Assembly (NCBI GenBank): GCA_005880175.1
Contig: VBJR01000366.1
Location: 1-23,341 of the forward strand
Length of the DNA stretch: 23,341 nucleotides
Reading direction: 5' to 3'
DNA from: Chloroflexota bacterium
Lineage (GTDB): Bacteria; Chloroflexota; Dormibacteria; Dormibacterales; Dormibacteraceae
The notes under the pieces are model-generated. The model was not told where the DNA came from. It did not search any database and saw only the letters and a program-made list of their open reading frames with translations. A program made the position numbers and the translations under genes. This document shows, piece by piece, positions 7,056 to 15,398 of the stretch (within the stretch, counting starts at the first letter, position 1; each line of letters starts with the position of its first letter).

Positions 7056-8148
7056 GGGTGCTCACGTCGGGCATCGACTCGCTGTACTTCTCAGTGCGGG
7101 CGCCGGTGCGAGCGGAGGCGTGGGAGCTGCTGAAGCGGGCCAAGGACCGGGCCGAGCACGAGCGCGAGCCGGCGCCGGTGGACTTCCCGCTGAACGGGCA
7201 GGCGTTCCTGGTCAAGCCGCACGGCTGGCGCGGCTACACGTTCTGGGCCACCTCGCCGGACTTCGAGCTGATGGTGGGCAAGAGCGAGAAGTTCCCGCCG
7301 GTCTACGTGCAGATGCACTCGGCCTACCTGCACTCGATGGGCGTGGAGCCGGCGCTGCACCTGGTCGAGGTGTTCCTGCGCCACGAGCTGCTGGCGGCGC
7401 CGGCCGACCTGGTGGTGTCCCGGCTGGACATCCACTGCGACTATCAGGGCTGGGACCCGGAGATCGAGGACATCCGGCGCTTCGTCTGCCGGGGCCGAGG
7501 TCGCCGCGTCCACGTCGAGAGGGAGGAAGCGTTCGCGCACGGCCGGCGCCTGACCGGGTTCACGTTCGGCCGGGGCGCGCTGTCGGCGAGGCTGTACGAC
7601 AAGACGCTCCAGGCGGCGCAGCGGGGCCTGACCTGGGTGCCGGAGCTGTGGACCGGCCAGGACCCGGACCGGCCGGTGTGGCGGCTGGAGTTCGCGTACG
7701 AGCGGAACGTGCTGCGGGAGTTCAACCTGCGCACGGTGGACGAGGCGCTGGCCGCGGTCCAGGACCTGTGGGAGTACGGGACGGGCAAGTGGCTGACGCT
7801 GCGGCGGCGGGTGCGCGACGCGCGGGAGCGGCGCTGGCCGCTGGACCCGGTCTGGGAGGCGCTGCAGGCGGTCCGGGTGTCGCCCGAGCGGACGGGCGTG
7901 GTGCGCCGGCGCGTGCGCCGGGTGCGCGAGGAGCGGGTGCGCTGCGCCTGGTGCTGGGCGGCCTGACGTCACTGGCGGCGCTGCGCGGCTGGGAGCTGCT
8001 GGACGAGGCGCTGGTCGAGGTCGGCCCGGAGCTGGAGAGGTACCTGCGCGTGCGCGAGCGGACGTTCCGCGGCGAGGTGAGGCGGAAGCAGGCGCGGCTG
8101 CTGGACGTGACTGGCTACCTGGACGAGGACGACCGCGATGCGGCGTAG
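7046..8148 (+). pseudogene. Rep_trans-type replication initiator, frameshifted near 7940
   Basis: From the ATG at 7046 (GAGG just upstream) the frame gives 306 residues resembling the Replication initiation factor family (PF02486): an N-terminal RVLTSGIDSLYFSV, a central VSRLDIHCDYQGWD, RLYDKTLQ with a candidate nicking tyrosine, and VWRLEFAYERNVLREF. After EERV at about 7939 this frame becomes poor and stops at 7966. The next frame continues at once with protein-like sequence: CTGCGCCTGGTGCTG gives LRLVLGGLTSLAALRG, then WELLDEALVEVGP and a normal stop at 8148. Adding one base at about 7941 restores a protein of about 367 residues. It is either a real lesion, a sequence error or, less likely, a programmed shift (no slippery heptamer is seen). 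MobT relaxases share this fold, so a transfer role is an alternative. Confidence 0.75.
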
Positions 8149-8301
8149 GTCGTGCAGGACGACGCCAGCCGGCCCTGGGGGACCCGGCGCACGGAGCGCC
8201 AGCGGAGTGTGCTGGGGGGCCGGGGTGTCAACGGCCCTGCCTGAGTCATTCATGGCGAGCCGGGAGCGTTTGGGGCCGGAGGCTGGAAGCACGTTCAGGA
8301 C
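8149..8301 (+). other. Non-coding gap after rep with nested hairpins
   Basis: These 153 bases lie between the end of the Rep reading frame and the next HTH gene. CCGGCCC (8169-8175) pairs with GGGCCGG (8217-8223), enclosing GGCGC/GCGCC (8186-8190 with 8196-8200) and the overlapping alternative CCAGC/GCTGG (8199-8203 with 8211-8215). Two CTGGGGG words also repeat as direct copies inside it. Nested stems beside a rolling-circle Rep gene suit an origin or nick region, but no known nick consensus is recognised. Confidence 0.4.
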
Positions 8302-8586
8302 ATGGCCGTGGCGTCGCACCTGAGCGGGGCGAGGGTTCTCTCGCTCAGCGGAGGGCCACGCAGCCGTTGGGGCGTGCGCCTGAACGTTTCGAGGCTCCGG
8401 CGGGAGATGGCGTGCCGCGGACTGAACGGATCGGACTTGGCGTCCGCTGCTGGCATCAGCACCGCCACGATGAGCGCGGTCATGCAGGGCCGCTCGGTGT
8501 CGCCGCGCACGCTGGGCAAGATTGCCGCCGCACTGGCACGAATGCCGTCGGTGCCGGGTACGGACGAACTGCTGGAGAGTGCCTGA
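8302..8586 (+). CDS. Small XRE-type helix-turn-helix protein
   Basis: A 94-residue protein. The C-terminal two thirds form an HTH: RLNVSRLRREMACRGLNGSD, LASAAGISTATMSAVMQGRS, VSPRTLGKIAAALARMP. The ATG at 8302 has only a weak AGGA upstream; an in-frame GTG near 8373 that opens VRLNVSRL is an alternative start. It is read toward the integrase block and converges with the unknown gene at 8595. Small HTH proteins between rep and int in AICEs are often excisionases or regulators of rep and int. This one looks like a regulator, because the HTH is Cro-like rather than the MerR/Xis type. Its target is unknown. Confidence 0.7.
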   Translation: MAVASHLSGARVLSLSGGPRSRWGVRLNVSRLRREMACRGLNGSDLASAAGISTATMSAVMQGRSVSPRTLGKIAAALARMPSVPGTDELLESA

Positions 8587-8594
8587 ATGTGGCG

Positions 8595-9021
8595 CTATCG
8601 CGGCCACAGGTCGGTTTCCTCGTGGAGCCCCGCTTCATCCTGGAGTAACTGGAAGTAGTGGTCGCCACCTCGCCAGCTGTTCCCGGCAGTGCCGGCCTCC
8701 GCGACCCAGCAGAACAGCCTGTCGAGGGCGCCCCCCTGGAGCAGTTTCGCAACGTGGTGCCGATGCTCGCTGTGCACTGCATGGAAGCGAACCGTGACGA
8801 GGCCTTCCATCGCCCAGCGAGAAGGTCGTGCATCGCCGAGGTAGTCGGCGCGTGCCATCGCCCAAATGCGGCCGCCACGGCATCAGATGCACCGCGCCGA
8901 GTCGCGTCGGAGCGGACCGGCTGACCGCAGCCTCGATGTCGGAGTGCTTGACCGGATAGCTGTAGCCGCGAGGCAGCGGGTACTTCGAGTACCGCCATGT
9001 GCTGTCGGCCATCCCGCTCAT
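8595..9021 (-). pseudogene. Unknown element protein, frameshifted near 8873
   Basis: Two overlapping frames make one protein. The first starts 6 bases after the integrase stop (ATG 9021, or 9012) and reads MADSTWRYSKYPLPRGYSYP then VKHSDIEAAVSRSAPTRLGAVHLMPWR. The second frame takes over around 8871-8876, reading RIWAMARADYLGDARPSRW and then VRFHAVHSEHRHHVAKLLQG through to LHEETDLWPR and a stop at 8595. Removing one C in the CCGCC context at 8872-8876 joins them into about 141 residues. I do not recognise the family. There is no signal peptide or membrane segment, and the many His/Arg/Trp residues suggest a soluble protein. Its place directly behind int on the same strand suggests co-transcription and a possible role in excision or exclusion. 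Confidence 0.5.
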
Positions 9022-9027
9022 CGTCCG

Positions 9028-9984
9028 CTACTCGTCGGCGCGGAGCGCTTCCATGAGGGCCTGGTGTGCATCGCTGGCCACGAGGTGCGAGTACACGCGG
9101 TCGATCATCGCCAGCGACGTGTGGCCGAGGATGTCACGGACCTGGACCGGGTTCACGTGCTTCCTGAGCAGGTTGGTCGCCAGCGAGTGGCGGAACAGGT
9201 GTGGGTGGACCTTCTTCCTGAGGCCCGCCTTCCTGCCGAGCATCTCCACCATGCCCTGGATGCTGCGCTCCGCCAGCGGCTCGTAGTCGCCGGACGGGCG
9301 GCGCTCCAGCGTGACGAACAGCCTGTCCGTGTTGCACTCGGGCCGGCCGCGGCGGGCGTAGCGGTCGAGCCGCATGTAGAGGCCTGGCGTGATCGGCACG
9401 AGGCGGCTGCTGTCGCCCTTCGCGCCACCGCCCTGGTTCCGGCCCACGATGCGCAGGTATCGCTCGCGTCCGTCCGCCATCAGGTCGGCGGTGCGGAGGC
9501 CGCGCAGCTCGCCCACCCTGATACCGGTGTCAGCCAGGACGCGCACGATGAGCTTGTCGCGGTCCGTGACTGCGGCCTCCTCGATCAGGCTGATCTCCTC
9601 CCTCGTGAGCACGTCCAGGATGCGGCGCTCCACCTTGGGTTCGGGGCCGCGGACGCTGGCCAGGCCCTCCTCCTCGGCGCACCACTTCAGGAAGCGGTTG
9701 ATCGCCGACATGTACGTCTTCACGGACTGCCGGGAGCGACCGGCCTCGAACAGCTCTGCGGACAGGCGCTCTAGGTCGCGCTTGGTGAGCGCCTGGGGCT
9801 CGATCGCGTTGCGCGTGCAGTAGCCGAGCAGCACGCGGCGCAGCACATCGGAGTAGTGCTCGACCGTCCGGAACGACAGGCCGCTCGCCTGCGCCGACGC
9901 CTCGAAGTCGCTGATGATCCGCTCCCACTCGGTAGGCCGGCCGCCACGAACGACCTGGAGCTCCCCCGCACGCTTCTTGATCAT
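9028..9984 (-). CDS. int: Tyrosine recombinase / integrase of the element
   Basis: A 318-residue phage-type integrase. The N-terminal SAM-like core-binding domain is at about residues 20-105 (SFRTVEHYSDVLRR, then SVKTYMSAINRFLKW). The catalytic domain has all key residues: R156 in ADTGIRVGEL, K189 in GGAKGDSSR, H262 and R265 in HPHLFRH, H288 in ILGHTS and Y298 in RVYSHL. The start is the ATG at 9984; there is no strong ribosome site. It lies 113 bases from the att repeat and reads away from tRNA-Ser, as expected for the integrase that made the insertion. It should catalyse recombination between the tRNA 3' half and attP. A directionality factor is not obvious; one of the small HTH proteins could serve. 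Confidence 0.95.
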   Translation of the reverse strand: MIKKRAGELQVVRGGRPTEWERIISDFEASAQASGLSFRTVEHYSDVLRRVLLGYCTRNAIEPQALTKRDLERLSAELFEAGRSRQSVKTYMSAINRFLKWCAEEEGLASVRGPEPKVERRILDVLTREEISLIEEAAVTDRDKLIVRVLADTGIRVGELRGLRTADLMADGRERYLRIVGRNQGGGAKGDSSRLVPITPGLYMRLDRYARRGRPECNTDRLFVTLERRPSGDYEPLAERSIQGMVEMLGRKAGLRKKVHPHLFRHSLATNLLRKHVNPVQVRDILGHTSLAMIDRVYSHLVASDAHQALMEALRADE

Positions 9985-10097
9985 AGCGGGATCGTATCAA
10001 ATGCCGAGACGAGATCGCGGTTATGTCATACGATTTGAACGCTTCTTCAAGCGGGTCGAGAAGGGTTAGAAATGGCCCGATTCGTATTTGAATCGGC
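9985..10097 (-). promoter_or_regulatory. att-flanking, AT-richer region upstream of int
   Basis: This is clearly AT-richer than the surroundings. ATTTGA occurs three times: at 9997-10002 (as TCAAAT), 10033-10038 and 10086-10091. A small palindrome CGCTT-CTTC-AAGCG lies at 10040-10053 and an overlapping TTGAA/TTCAA pair at 10035-10050. Such repeats beside the core site suit integrase arm-type sites or an int operator. The int promoter must lie here, but no convincing -35/-10 pair could be fixed. Confidence 0.5.

Positions 10098-10098
<1 letters not shown>
10074..10098 (-). terminator. Hairpin terminator just past tRNA-Ser
   Basis: Reading the minus strand, GGCCGATTC, a 6-base loop and GAATCGGGCC form a 9-bp stem with one bulged G, followed by ATTTCT. 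It begins immediately after the encoded CCA, so it would end tRNA-Ser transcription before int. The sequence belongs to the element, meaning the element brings its own terminator for the rebuilt tRNA gene. Confidence 0.45.
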
Positions 10099-10190
<92 letters not shown>

Positions 10191-10269
10191 GGGCGCGAGC
10201 CGGAGGCAAGTCTACCGACCGGCCGGCCGCGAGCCACGGAGCCGGGACGGCCGATCGATGGCGGCCGAG

Positions 10270-10295
10270 GCGGCCGCCGCGCCGGCGGCGGCCGC
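10270..10295 (-). terminator. GC-only hairpin after the SRPBCC gene
   Basis: Perfect 11-bp arms (GCGGCCGCCGC / GCGGCGGCCGC) surround a 4-base loop, 15 bases past the SRPBCC stop codon on the minus strand. There is no U-tract, as is frequent for actinobacterial terminators. It would separate the serS cluster transcript from tRNA-Ser. Confidence 0.55.
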
Positions 10296-10309
10296 GCCAG
10301 CCTGCGCTG

Positions 10310-10774
10310 TCAGTTCGGGTTCATGGGGTCGATCCGGCCGCGGTACGCGCCCTCGGCCGTGCCGAGCTCCGCGATGTAGTCGCGGAACCGCTTCAGGTCG
10401 CCCTCGACCTGGCGGCCGAGCACGCCCAACTTGTCCCCCACCGCCTCGGCGGCGCCCTCCGTCTCCGTCTCCATGCGGAGCGAGACCTGGGTGCGGCCCT
10501 CGGCCACCGGCTGGAACTCCACGACGCCCGCGTTGCCGCGGCCGCCGATGCTCCGCCACGCGATCAGGCGGTCCGGGATCTGCTCGACGATCTCGGCATC
10601 CCATTCGGCCTGTCGGCCGCCGACCTTCGCCCGCCAGTGCAGGCGACGGTCGTCCAGCTACCGCACCTCCTCGACGCCCTCCATGAAGCGTGGGAAGCTC
10701 TCGAACTGGGTCCACTGGTTGTACGCCTCGCGGACCGGCACCGGAACCTCGATCGTCTTCTGGACGTTGGCCAC
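10310..10774 (-). pseudogene. SRPBCC-family (polyketide cyclase/dehydrase-like) protein with amber codon
   Basis: A GTG at 10774, seven bases after AAGGAGG, starts VANVQKTIEVPVPVREAYNQ and then FESFPRFMEGVEEVR, the standard first strand and helix of small SRPBCC proteins. Codon 39 is TAG (10658-10660). The same frame continues without other damage: LDDRRLHWRAKVGGRQAEWD, then IPDRLIAWRSIGGRGNAG and a C-terminal helix ending DPMNPN at 10310. Relatives commonly have EVRQLDD here, so one C-to-T change from CAG would explain the stop. Without it the protein would have 154 residues. It could be a true nonsense mutation or a base error. The fold binds hydrophobic ligands; the function is unknown. 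Confidence 0.8.
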
Positions 10775-10884
10775 TGCTCAACCTCCTTGGGAACGGAACT
10801 CGGGTTCGGGAAGGAAGAACGCCCAGCAAAAATGAGCGCAAAAATCACGATACCGGGCGCATCCGTGCGATCGCAACCCCCGCG

Positions 10885-12150
10885 TCAGACCGGCGAGCCG
10901 ATCACCTCCACCCCGCCCATGTACGGACGCAGCGGTTCCGGCACCGTGATCGAGCCGTTCGCCTGCTGGTACGTCTCGATCACCGCGTCGATGGTTCGCG
11001 GCAGGGCCAGGCCGCTGCCGTTCAGCGTGTGCACGAACTGCGGCGACTGGCCCGGGGCCGGTCTGAAGCGCAGGTTGGCGCGGCGCGCCTGGAAGTCGTT
11101 GAACACCGAGCAGGACGACACCTCCAGGTAGCGGCCCATCCCCGGCGCCCACGCCTCCAGGTCGTACTTCTTGTACTGCGCGAAGCCCATGTCGCCCGTG
11201 CACATCGCCAGCACCCGGTAGTGCAGGCCCAGCCGGCGCAGCACCTCCTCGGCGTGGCCGGTCAGCTCCTCCAGGGCCTGCAGCGACCGGTCCGGGTGCA
11301 CCAGCTTGACCAGCTCCACCTTCGAGAACTGGTGCAGCCGGATGTAGCCCCGGGTGTCCTTGCCCGCCGACCCCGCCTCCGACCGGAAGCACGGCGAATA
11401 GCCCACGTAGCTGAGCGGCAGCTGCGCCGCGTCCAGCATCTCCTCGCGGTGCAGGTTGGTCACCGGCACCTCGGCGGTCGGGATCAGCCACAGGTCGCGG
11501 CCCTCGATCCGGAACGCGTCCTCGCCGAACTTGGGCAGCTGCGCGGTGCCGGTCATCGCCGCGCTGTTGACCAGGAACGGCGCGTACACCTCCGTGTAGC
11601 CGTGCTCGCCCGTGTGCAGGTCGAGCATGAACTGGACCAGCGCCCGCTCCAGCCGCGCCCCCGCCCCCTTCAGGAACGCGAAGCGCGAGCCGGCGACGCG
11701 GGCCGCCCGCTCGAAGTCCATGATCCCCAGCGCCTCGCCGATCTCGTAGTGCGGCCGCGGCGCGAAGTCGAACGAGGGCTGCTCGCCCCACTGCCGGACC
11801 GCCACGTTGTCGTCGTACGACTCGCCGACCGGCACGCTCTCGTGGAACACGTTCGGCACTCGCAGCAGCAGCCCGTCGAGCCGGCCCCGGAGCTCGTCCG
11901 CCTCGGCCATCTGGGCCTTCACCTTCTCCGACAGCTCGCGCATCAGCGGCAGCAGCGACTGGTCGCTGCGCTTCCCGAAGTCCTTCGACAGCGCGTTCTG
12001 CTCGGCGCGCGCCGTCTCGGCCCGGCCGGTCGTCTCGCGCCAGCGGGCGTCCAGCGCCAGGATCTCGTCCACCGGCGCTTCCTCGCCCTTCAGGGCGGCC
12101 GCCCGCCGGACCTCGTCCGGGTGCCTGCGGATGTAGTCGAGCGGGAGCAC
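10885..12150 (-). CDS. serS: Seryl-tRNA synthetase
   Basis: A 421-residue class II synthetase, the usual length. The N-terminal coiled-coil arm (residues 1-110) opens [16 protein letters not shown] and ends near [13 protein letters not shown]. The catalytic core shows the serine-site [10 protein letters not shown], motif 2 in [15 protein letters not shown] and motif 3 in [16 protein letters not shown]. It charges tRNA-Ser with serine in the cytoplasm. The start is GTG 12150, three bases after the lysS stop, with GGAGGG upstream, so lysS and serS form one transcript. All motifs are intact, in contrast to its neighbours lysS and SRPBCC. Confidence 0.97.
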   Translation of the reverse strand: MLPLDYIRRHPDEVRRAAALKGEEAPVDEILALDARWRETTGRAETARAEQNALSKDFGKRSDQSLLPLMRELSEKVKAQMAEADELRGRLDGLLLRVPNVFHESVPVGESYDDNVAVRQWGEQPSFDFAPRPHYEIGEALGIMDFERAARVAGSRFAFLKGAGARLERALVQFMLDLHTGEHGYTEVYAPFLVNSAAMTGTAQLPKFGEDAFRIEGRDLWLIPTAEVPVTNLHREEMLDAAQLPLSYVGYSPCFRSEAGSAGKDTRGYIRLHQFSKVELVKLVHPDRSLQALEELTGHAEEVLRRLGLHYRVLAMCTGDMGFAQYKKYDLEAWAPGMGRYLEVSSCSVFNDFQARRANLRFRPAPGQSPQFVHTLNGSGLALPRTIDAVIETYQQANGSITVPEPLRPYMGGVEVIGSPV

Positions 12151-12153
12151 GGG

Positions 12154-13492
12154 TCAGCCCTCCTCCTCGTTGCGTTCCTTGAGCTGGGGGAAGGCGATGA
12201 CGTCGCGGATCGACGGCTGGTCCAGCAGCAGCATGACCAGGCGGTCGATGCCCAGCCCGAGGCCGCCCGTCGGCGGCAGGCCGTACTCGAGCGCCCGCAC
12301 GTAGTCCTCGTCGAACGGATGGGCCTCGTCGTCCCCGGCCGCCCGCGCCGCCGCCTGCAGCTCGAACCGGCTCCGCTGGTCGACGGGATCGGTGAGCTCC
12401 GTGAACGCGTTGCCCAGCTCGCGTCCCGTCGCGACCAGCTCGAACCGCTCCACGAAGCGGGGGTCGTCGGTCCGGCGGCTGGCCAGCGGCGACACCTCGA
12501 CCGGGTAGTCGGTGACGAACGTCGGCTCCCAGAGGTTCGGCTCGACCGCGTCTTCGTACGCTTCCATCAGCGCCTCGCCGCTGAGGTCGCGGCCCGTCGC
12601 CTCGCGCACCAGGTCCACCATCCGGGCCCGCCGGAACGGCGGCGTCAGGTCGATGGCGCGGCCCTGGTAGCTCGTCAGCAGCGGCCGCTCGGCCGCCTGG
12701 GCCCCGGCCACGACGATCTCCTCGACCAGCGTCATCACGTCGTGGTAGTCGGCGTACGCCTCGTACGACTCCAGCATCGTGAACTCGGGGTTGTACTTCG
12801 GCGACAGCCCCTCGTTGCGGAACACGCGCCCGATCTCGTAGACGCGCTCCATGCCGCCCACCGACAGGCGCTTCAGGCAGGTCGTGCAGCACCGGCGTCT
12901 CCACCTCGAGGTAGCCCTTCGCGTCCATCAGCCGGCGGATGGCCGACACGATCCGGGCGCGCCCGGCGAACACGTCGCGCACCTCGGGGTTGACGATCAG
13001 GTCCACGTACCGCTGCCGGTAGCGCGTCTCCACGTCCTTCAGGCCGTGGTACTTCTCGGGCAGCGGCCGCAGCGACTTGCTGAGCAGGCAGAACGACTCG
13101 ATCCACACGCTCGGCTCGCCGCGCCGCGTCGGCGCCACGCGCCCGGTGACGCCGACGATGTCGCCCGCGTCGAGCTGCAGGAACCGCTCGTGCTGGCGCT
13201 CGCCGAGCTTGTCGCGCTGGGCGACGAGCTGCACCCGGCCGGTGGCGTCCTGCAGCTCGCCGAACGCCATCCCGCCCTGGCCCCGCTTGACCATCAGCCT
13301 GCCGGCCACCGTCACGGGCCCGGCGCCCTCGTCGCCGGCGGACGACGCGAGCAGCGCCAGGGCCTCGGCGATGGTGTGCGTGCGCTTGAAGTGCGCGACG
13401 TACGGCTGGATGCCCTCCGAGATGAGGCGGTCCAGCTTCTCGCGGCGGTCCCGCAGCGGGGCAGGCAGGTCGGGCTGCGCGTGGTCGGTCAC
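12154..13492 (-). pseudogene. lysS: Lysyl-tRNA synthetase (class II) with internal deletion as given
   Basis: The N-terminal OB anticodon domain (GPVTVAGRLMVKRGQGGMAF, FGELQDATGRVQL) and the beginning of the core ([28 protein letters not shown]) are in one frame. After VETPVL the frame degenerates. The other frame resumes with [20 protein letters not shown], motif 2 ([14 protein letters not shown]), [12 protein letters not shown] and motif 3 ([13 protein letters not shown]), ending at 12154. Known LysRS have about 32 residues (GGA..ARPF.THHNALD..YLRI) between VETPVL and LKRL, but only about 10 bases remain here (about 12877-12886), so roughly 85 bases are missing. The lost segment belongs to the catalytic core. 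The start is GTG 13492; a TTG at 13504 is the alternative. An essential gene in this state suggests assembly error or a second lysS elsewhere. Confidence 0.9.
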
Positions 13493-13535
13493 CGTAGCGC
13501 CCAAGGGTACGGTGACCGAACAGACGGCCGCCGAG

Positions 13536-14006
13536 CTACCTGACCGAGAGGATCCTCACCCGGCTGATGTCCCCGCCGGGCAGCGTCCACTCGACCTCGT
13601 CCCCCGCGCGGTGCCCCAGCAGCGCCCGGCCGAGCGGGCTCTCGTTGGAGATCCGGCCCTTCAGCGGATCGGCCTCGGCGGCGCCGACGATGGCGTACGT
13701 CTCGTCGCCGTCCTCGTCGCTCACCGTGACCCTGGCGCCGACGGTGACGACGCCCACCTCCCGCGGCTCGTCCTCGATGAGCACCGCGTTGCGGATCATC
13801 ACCTCGAGCGTCTGGATGCGGCCTTCGACCAGGCTCTGCTCGTTCTTGGCCTCGGTGTACTCGGCGTTCTCCGAGATGTCGCCGAAATCGCGCGCGTGGC
13901 GGATCCGTTCGGCGATCTCGGCCCGGCGCACCTGGACCAGCTGATCGAGCTCCCCTTCCAGCTGCCGCAGCCCATCCTTCGTCAGTAGCACTGGTCTCTC
14001 ATCCAT
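13536..14006 (-). CDS. greA: Transcription elongation factor GreA
   Basis: A 156-residue protein of normal GreA length. The N-terminal antiparallel coiled coil runs from PVLLTKDGLRQLEGELDQL to RIQTLEVMIRNA, with the tip DFGDISENAEYTEAKNEQ that holds the two acidic catalytic residues. The C-terminal FKBP-like domain contains VGARVTVSD and ESPLGRALLG. It rescues backtracked RNA polymerase by stimulating transcript cleavage. The ATG at 14006 was chosen because PVLLT follows within five residues; TTG 14033 and GTG 14009 are alternatives and no strong ribosome site is seen. It lies 54 bases after argH and 43 before lysS on the same strand. Confidence 0.96.
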   Translation of the reverse strand: MDERPVLLTKDGLRQLEGELDQLVQVRRAEIAERIRHARDFGDISENAEYTEAKNEQSLVEGRIQTLEVMIRNAVLIEDEPREVGVVTVGARVTVSDEDGDETYAIVGAAEADPLKGRISNESPLGRALLGHRAGDEVEWTLPGGDISRVRILSVR

Positions 14007-14060
14007 CACGAAGCCCGCGATTTTATCACCCAACGTTAACTTCCGGACACATTTTCGCGG

Positions 14061-15398
14061 TCAAGACGGCAGGGCCGGCGGATGGCCCGAGGCCCAGCGC
14101 GAGAGGCGTCCGGAGTCGCGCCTGGCGGCCCGCGCGGCGCCCGCCGCGTCCAGCTTCCGGAGCTCGAGCGAGCGGCCGACGTCCCACGGCGGCTGGTGCG
14201 TCCCCTCGCGGACCCGGGAGGCGACCTCGTGGTGCGCGCGCCGGAACGGGGTCCCCTCGGCGACCAGCCGTTCGGCGCTGTCCGTCGCCAGCAGGCCAGG
14301 GTCGCCCAGGGCCGACGCCAGCCGCTCGCCGTCGAACGCGAGGTGGTTCACCAGCAGCCGCGCCGCCTCCAGGCAGTCCGCCGCGTTGTCCACGGCCGTG
14401 AACAGGGCCTGCTTGTCCTCCTGCAGGTCGCGGTTGTACGTCAGGGGCAGGCCCTTCAGGACGGTGGCCAGCGCCGTGTAGGCGCCGACCGCCCGGCCGC
14501 TGCGGCCGCGGATCAGCTCGGCGATGTCCGGGTTCTTCTTCTGCGGCATCAGGCTGGAGCCGGTCGCGACCCGGTCGTCCAGCGCCAGGAAGCCGAACTC
14601 CGCGCTCGCCCAGAGCACCACGTCCTCGCCCAGCCGGCTCAGGTGCACGCCAACCTGGACGCACGCGTGGACCAGGTCCAGCGCGAAGTCGCGGTCGGCC
14701 ACCGCGTCCATCGAGTTGCGGGCCAGCGACGAGAAGCCCAGCTCCGCAGCGACCACGTCCCGCCGCAGCGGCAGCGTGCTGCCGGCCAGCGCGCCGGCGC
14801 CCAGCGGCAGCGTGTCCGCGGCCTCGTACGCCGCGCGCAGCCGGCCGCCGTCGCGCAGCAGCGGCTCGGCGTGTGCGAGCAGGTGGTGGCCGACCGTCAC
14901 CGGCTGGGCGCGCTGCAGGTGCGTGTAGCCCGGCATGGGCAGGGTGGCGTGGGCGGCGGCCTGGCGGGCCAGCGCGTCCACCAGCGCGGCGACCCCCGCC
15001 GCCAGCCGGCCGCACGCGTCGCGGCAGTACAGGCGCAGGTCCAGGGCGACCTGGTCGTTCCGCGACCGTCCCGTATGCAGCCGGGCCCCGCCCTCGGGGT
15101 CGAGCTCCGTCAGCCGCCGCTCCACCGCGGTGTGCACGTCCTCGTCCGACTCCCGGAACGCGAACGTGCCCGACGAGAGCTCCTCGCGCACCGCGCGCAG
15201 GCCGCGCTCGATGCCGGCGAGCTGCTCGGCGGTCAGCAGCTCCGCCGCCCGCAGGGCGCGGGCGTGCGCGATCGACCCGGCCACGTCGAACGGCGCCAGC
15301 CGCACGTCCACCGCGAGCGAGGACGAGAACCGCTCCAGCTCCGGCAGCAGGCCCGCCGCGAAGCGGCCGCTGTAGAGCCTGCCCTCGCGAGGGCCTAT
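14061..15398 (-). CDS. argH: Argininosuccinate lyase (start codon unclear)
   Basis: About 445 residues of the fumarase/aspartase superfamily. It begins RLYSGRFAAG (the conserved W/YGGRF start) and carries DEDVHTAVERRLTEL, HTGRSRNDQVALD, PGYTHLQRAQPV and the signature GSSLMPQKKNPD with the catalytic serine loop. It splits argininosuccinate into arginine and fumarate, the last step of the pathway. No ATG, GTG or TTG exists where the protein should begin or in the codons just upstream. The best position is ATA at 15398, overlapping the argG stop as ATAG, in the same way that ATGA overlaps join other genes of this operon. It is either an AUA start, with reinitiation after argG, or a base error. 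The next GTG (codon 30) would remove conserved residues. Confidence 0.93.
   Translation of the reverse strand: MGPREGRLYSGRFAAGLLPELERFSSSLAVDVRLAPFDVAGSIAHARALRAAELLTAEQLAGIERGLRAVREELSSGTFAFRESDEDVHTAVERRLTELDPEGGARLHTGRSRNDQVALDLRLYCRDACGRLAAGVAALVDALARQAAAHATLPMPGYTHLQRAQPVTVGHHLLAHAEPLLRDGGRLRAAYEAADTLPLGAGALAGSTLPLRRDVVAAELGFSSLARNSMDAVADRDFALDLVHACVQVGVHLSRLGEDVVLWASAEFGFLALDDRVATGSSLMPQKKNPDIAELIRGRSGRAVGAYTALATVLKGLPLTYNRDLQEDKQALFTAVDNAADCLEAARLLVNHLAFDGERLASALGDPGLLATDSAERLVAEGTPFRRAHHEVASRVREGTHQPPWDVGRSLELRKLDAAGAARAARRDSGRLSRWASGHPPALPS

Noticed and set aside
10690..12993. A 767-codon plus-strand open frame opposite serS and lysS.
   Set aside because: It is antisense to well-conserved synthetase motifs, low in complexity and has no ribosome site; a GC-rich shadow.
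10778..13504. A 908-codon frame starting with lysS and ending beyond serS.
   Set aside because: After VETPVL it has no family-like content; it is the out-of-phase continuation after the lysS deletion.
14020..14064. A promoter for greA using TTGACC (14059-14064) and TAAAAT (14020-14025).
   Set aside because: The two boxes are 33 bases apart, too far for a usual sigma-70-type promoter.
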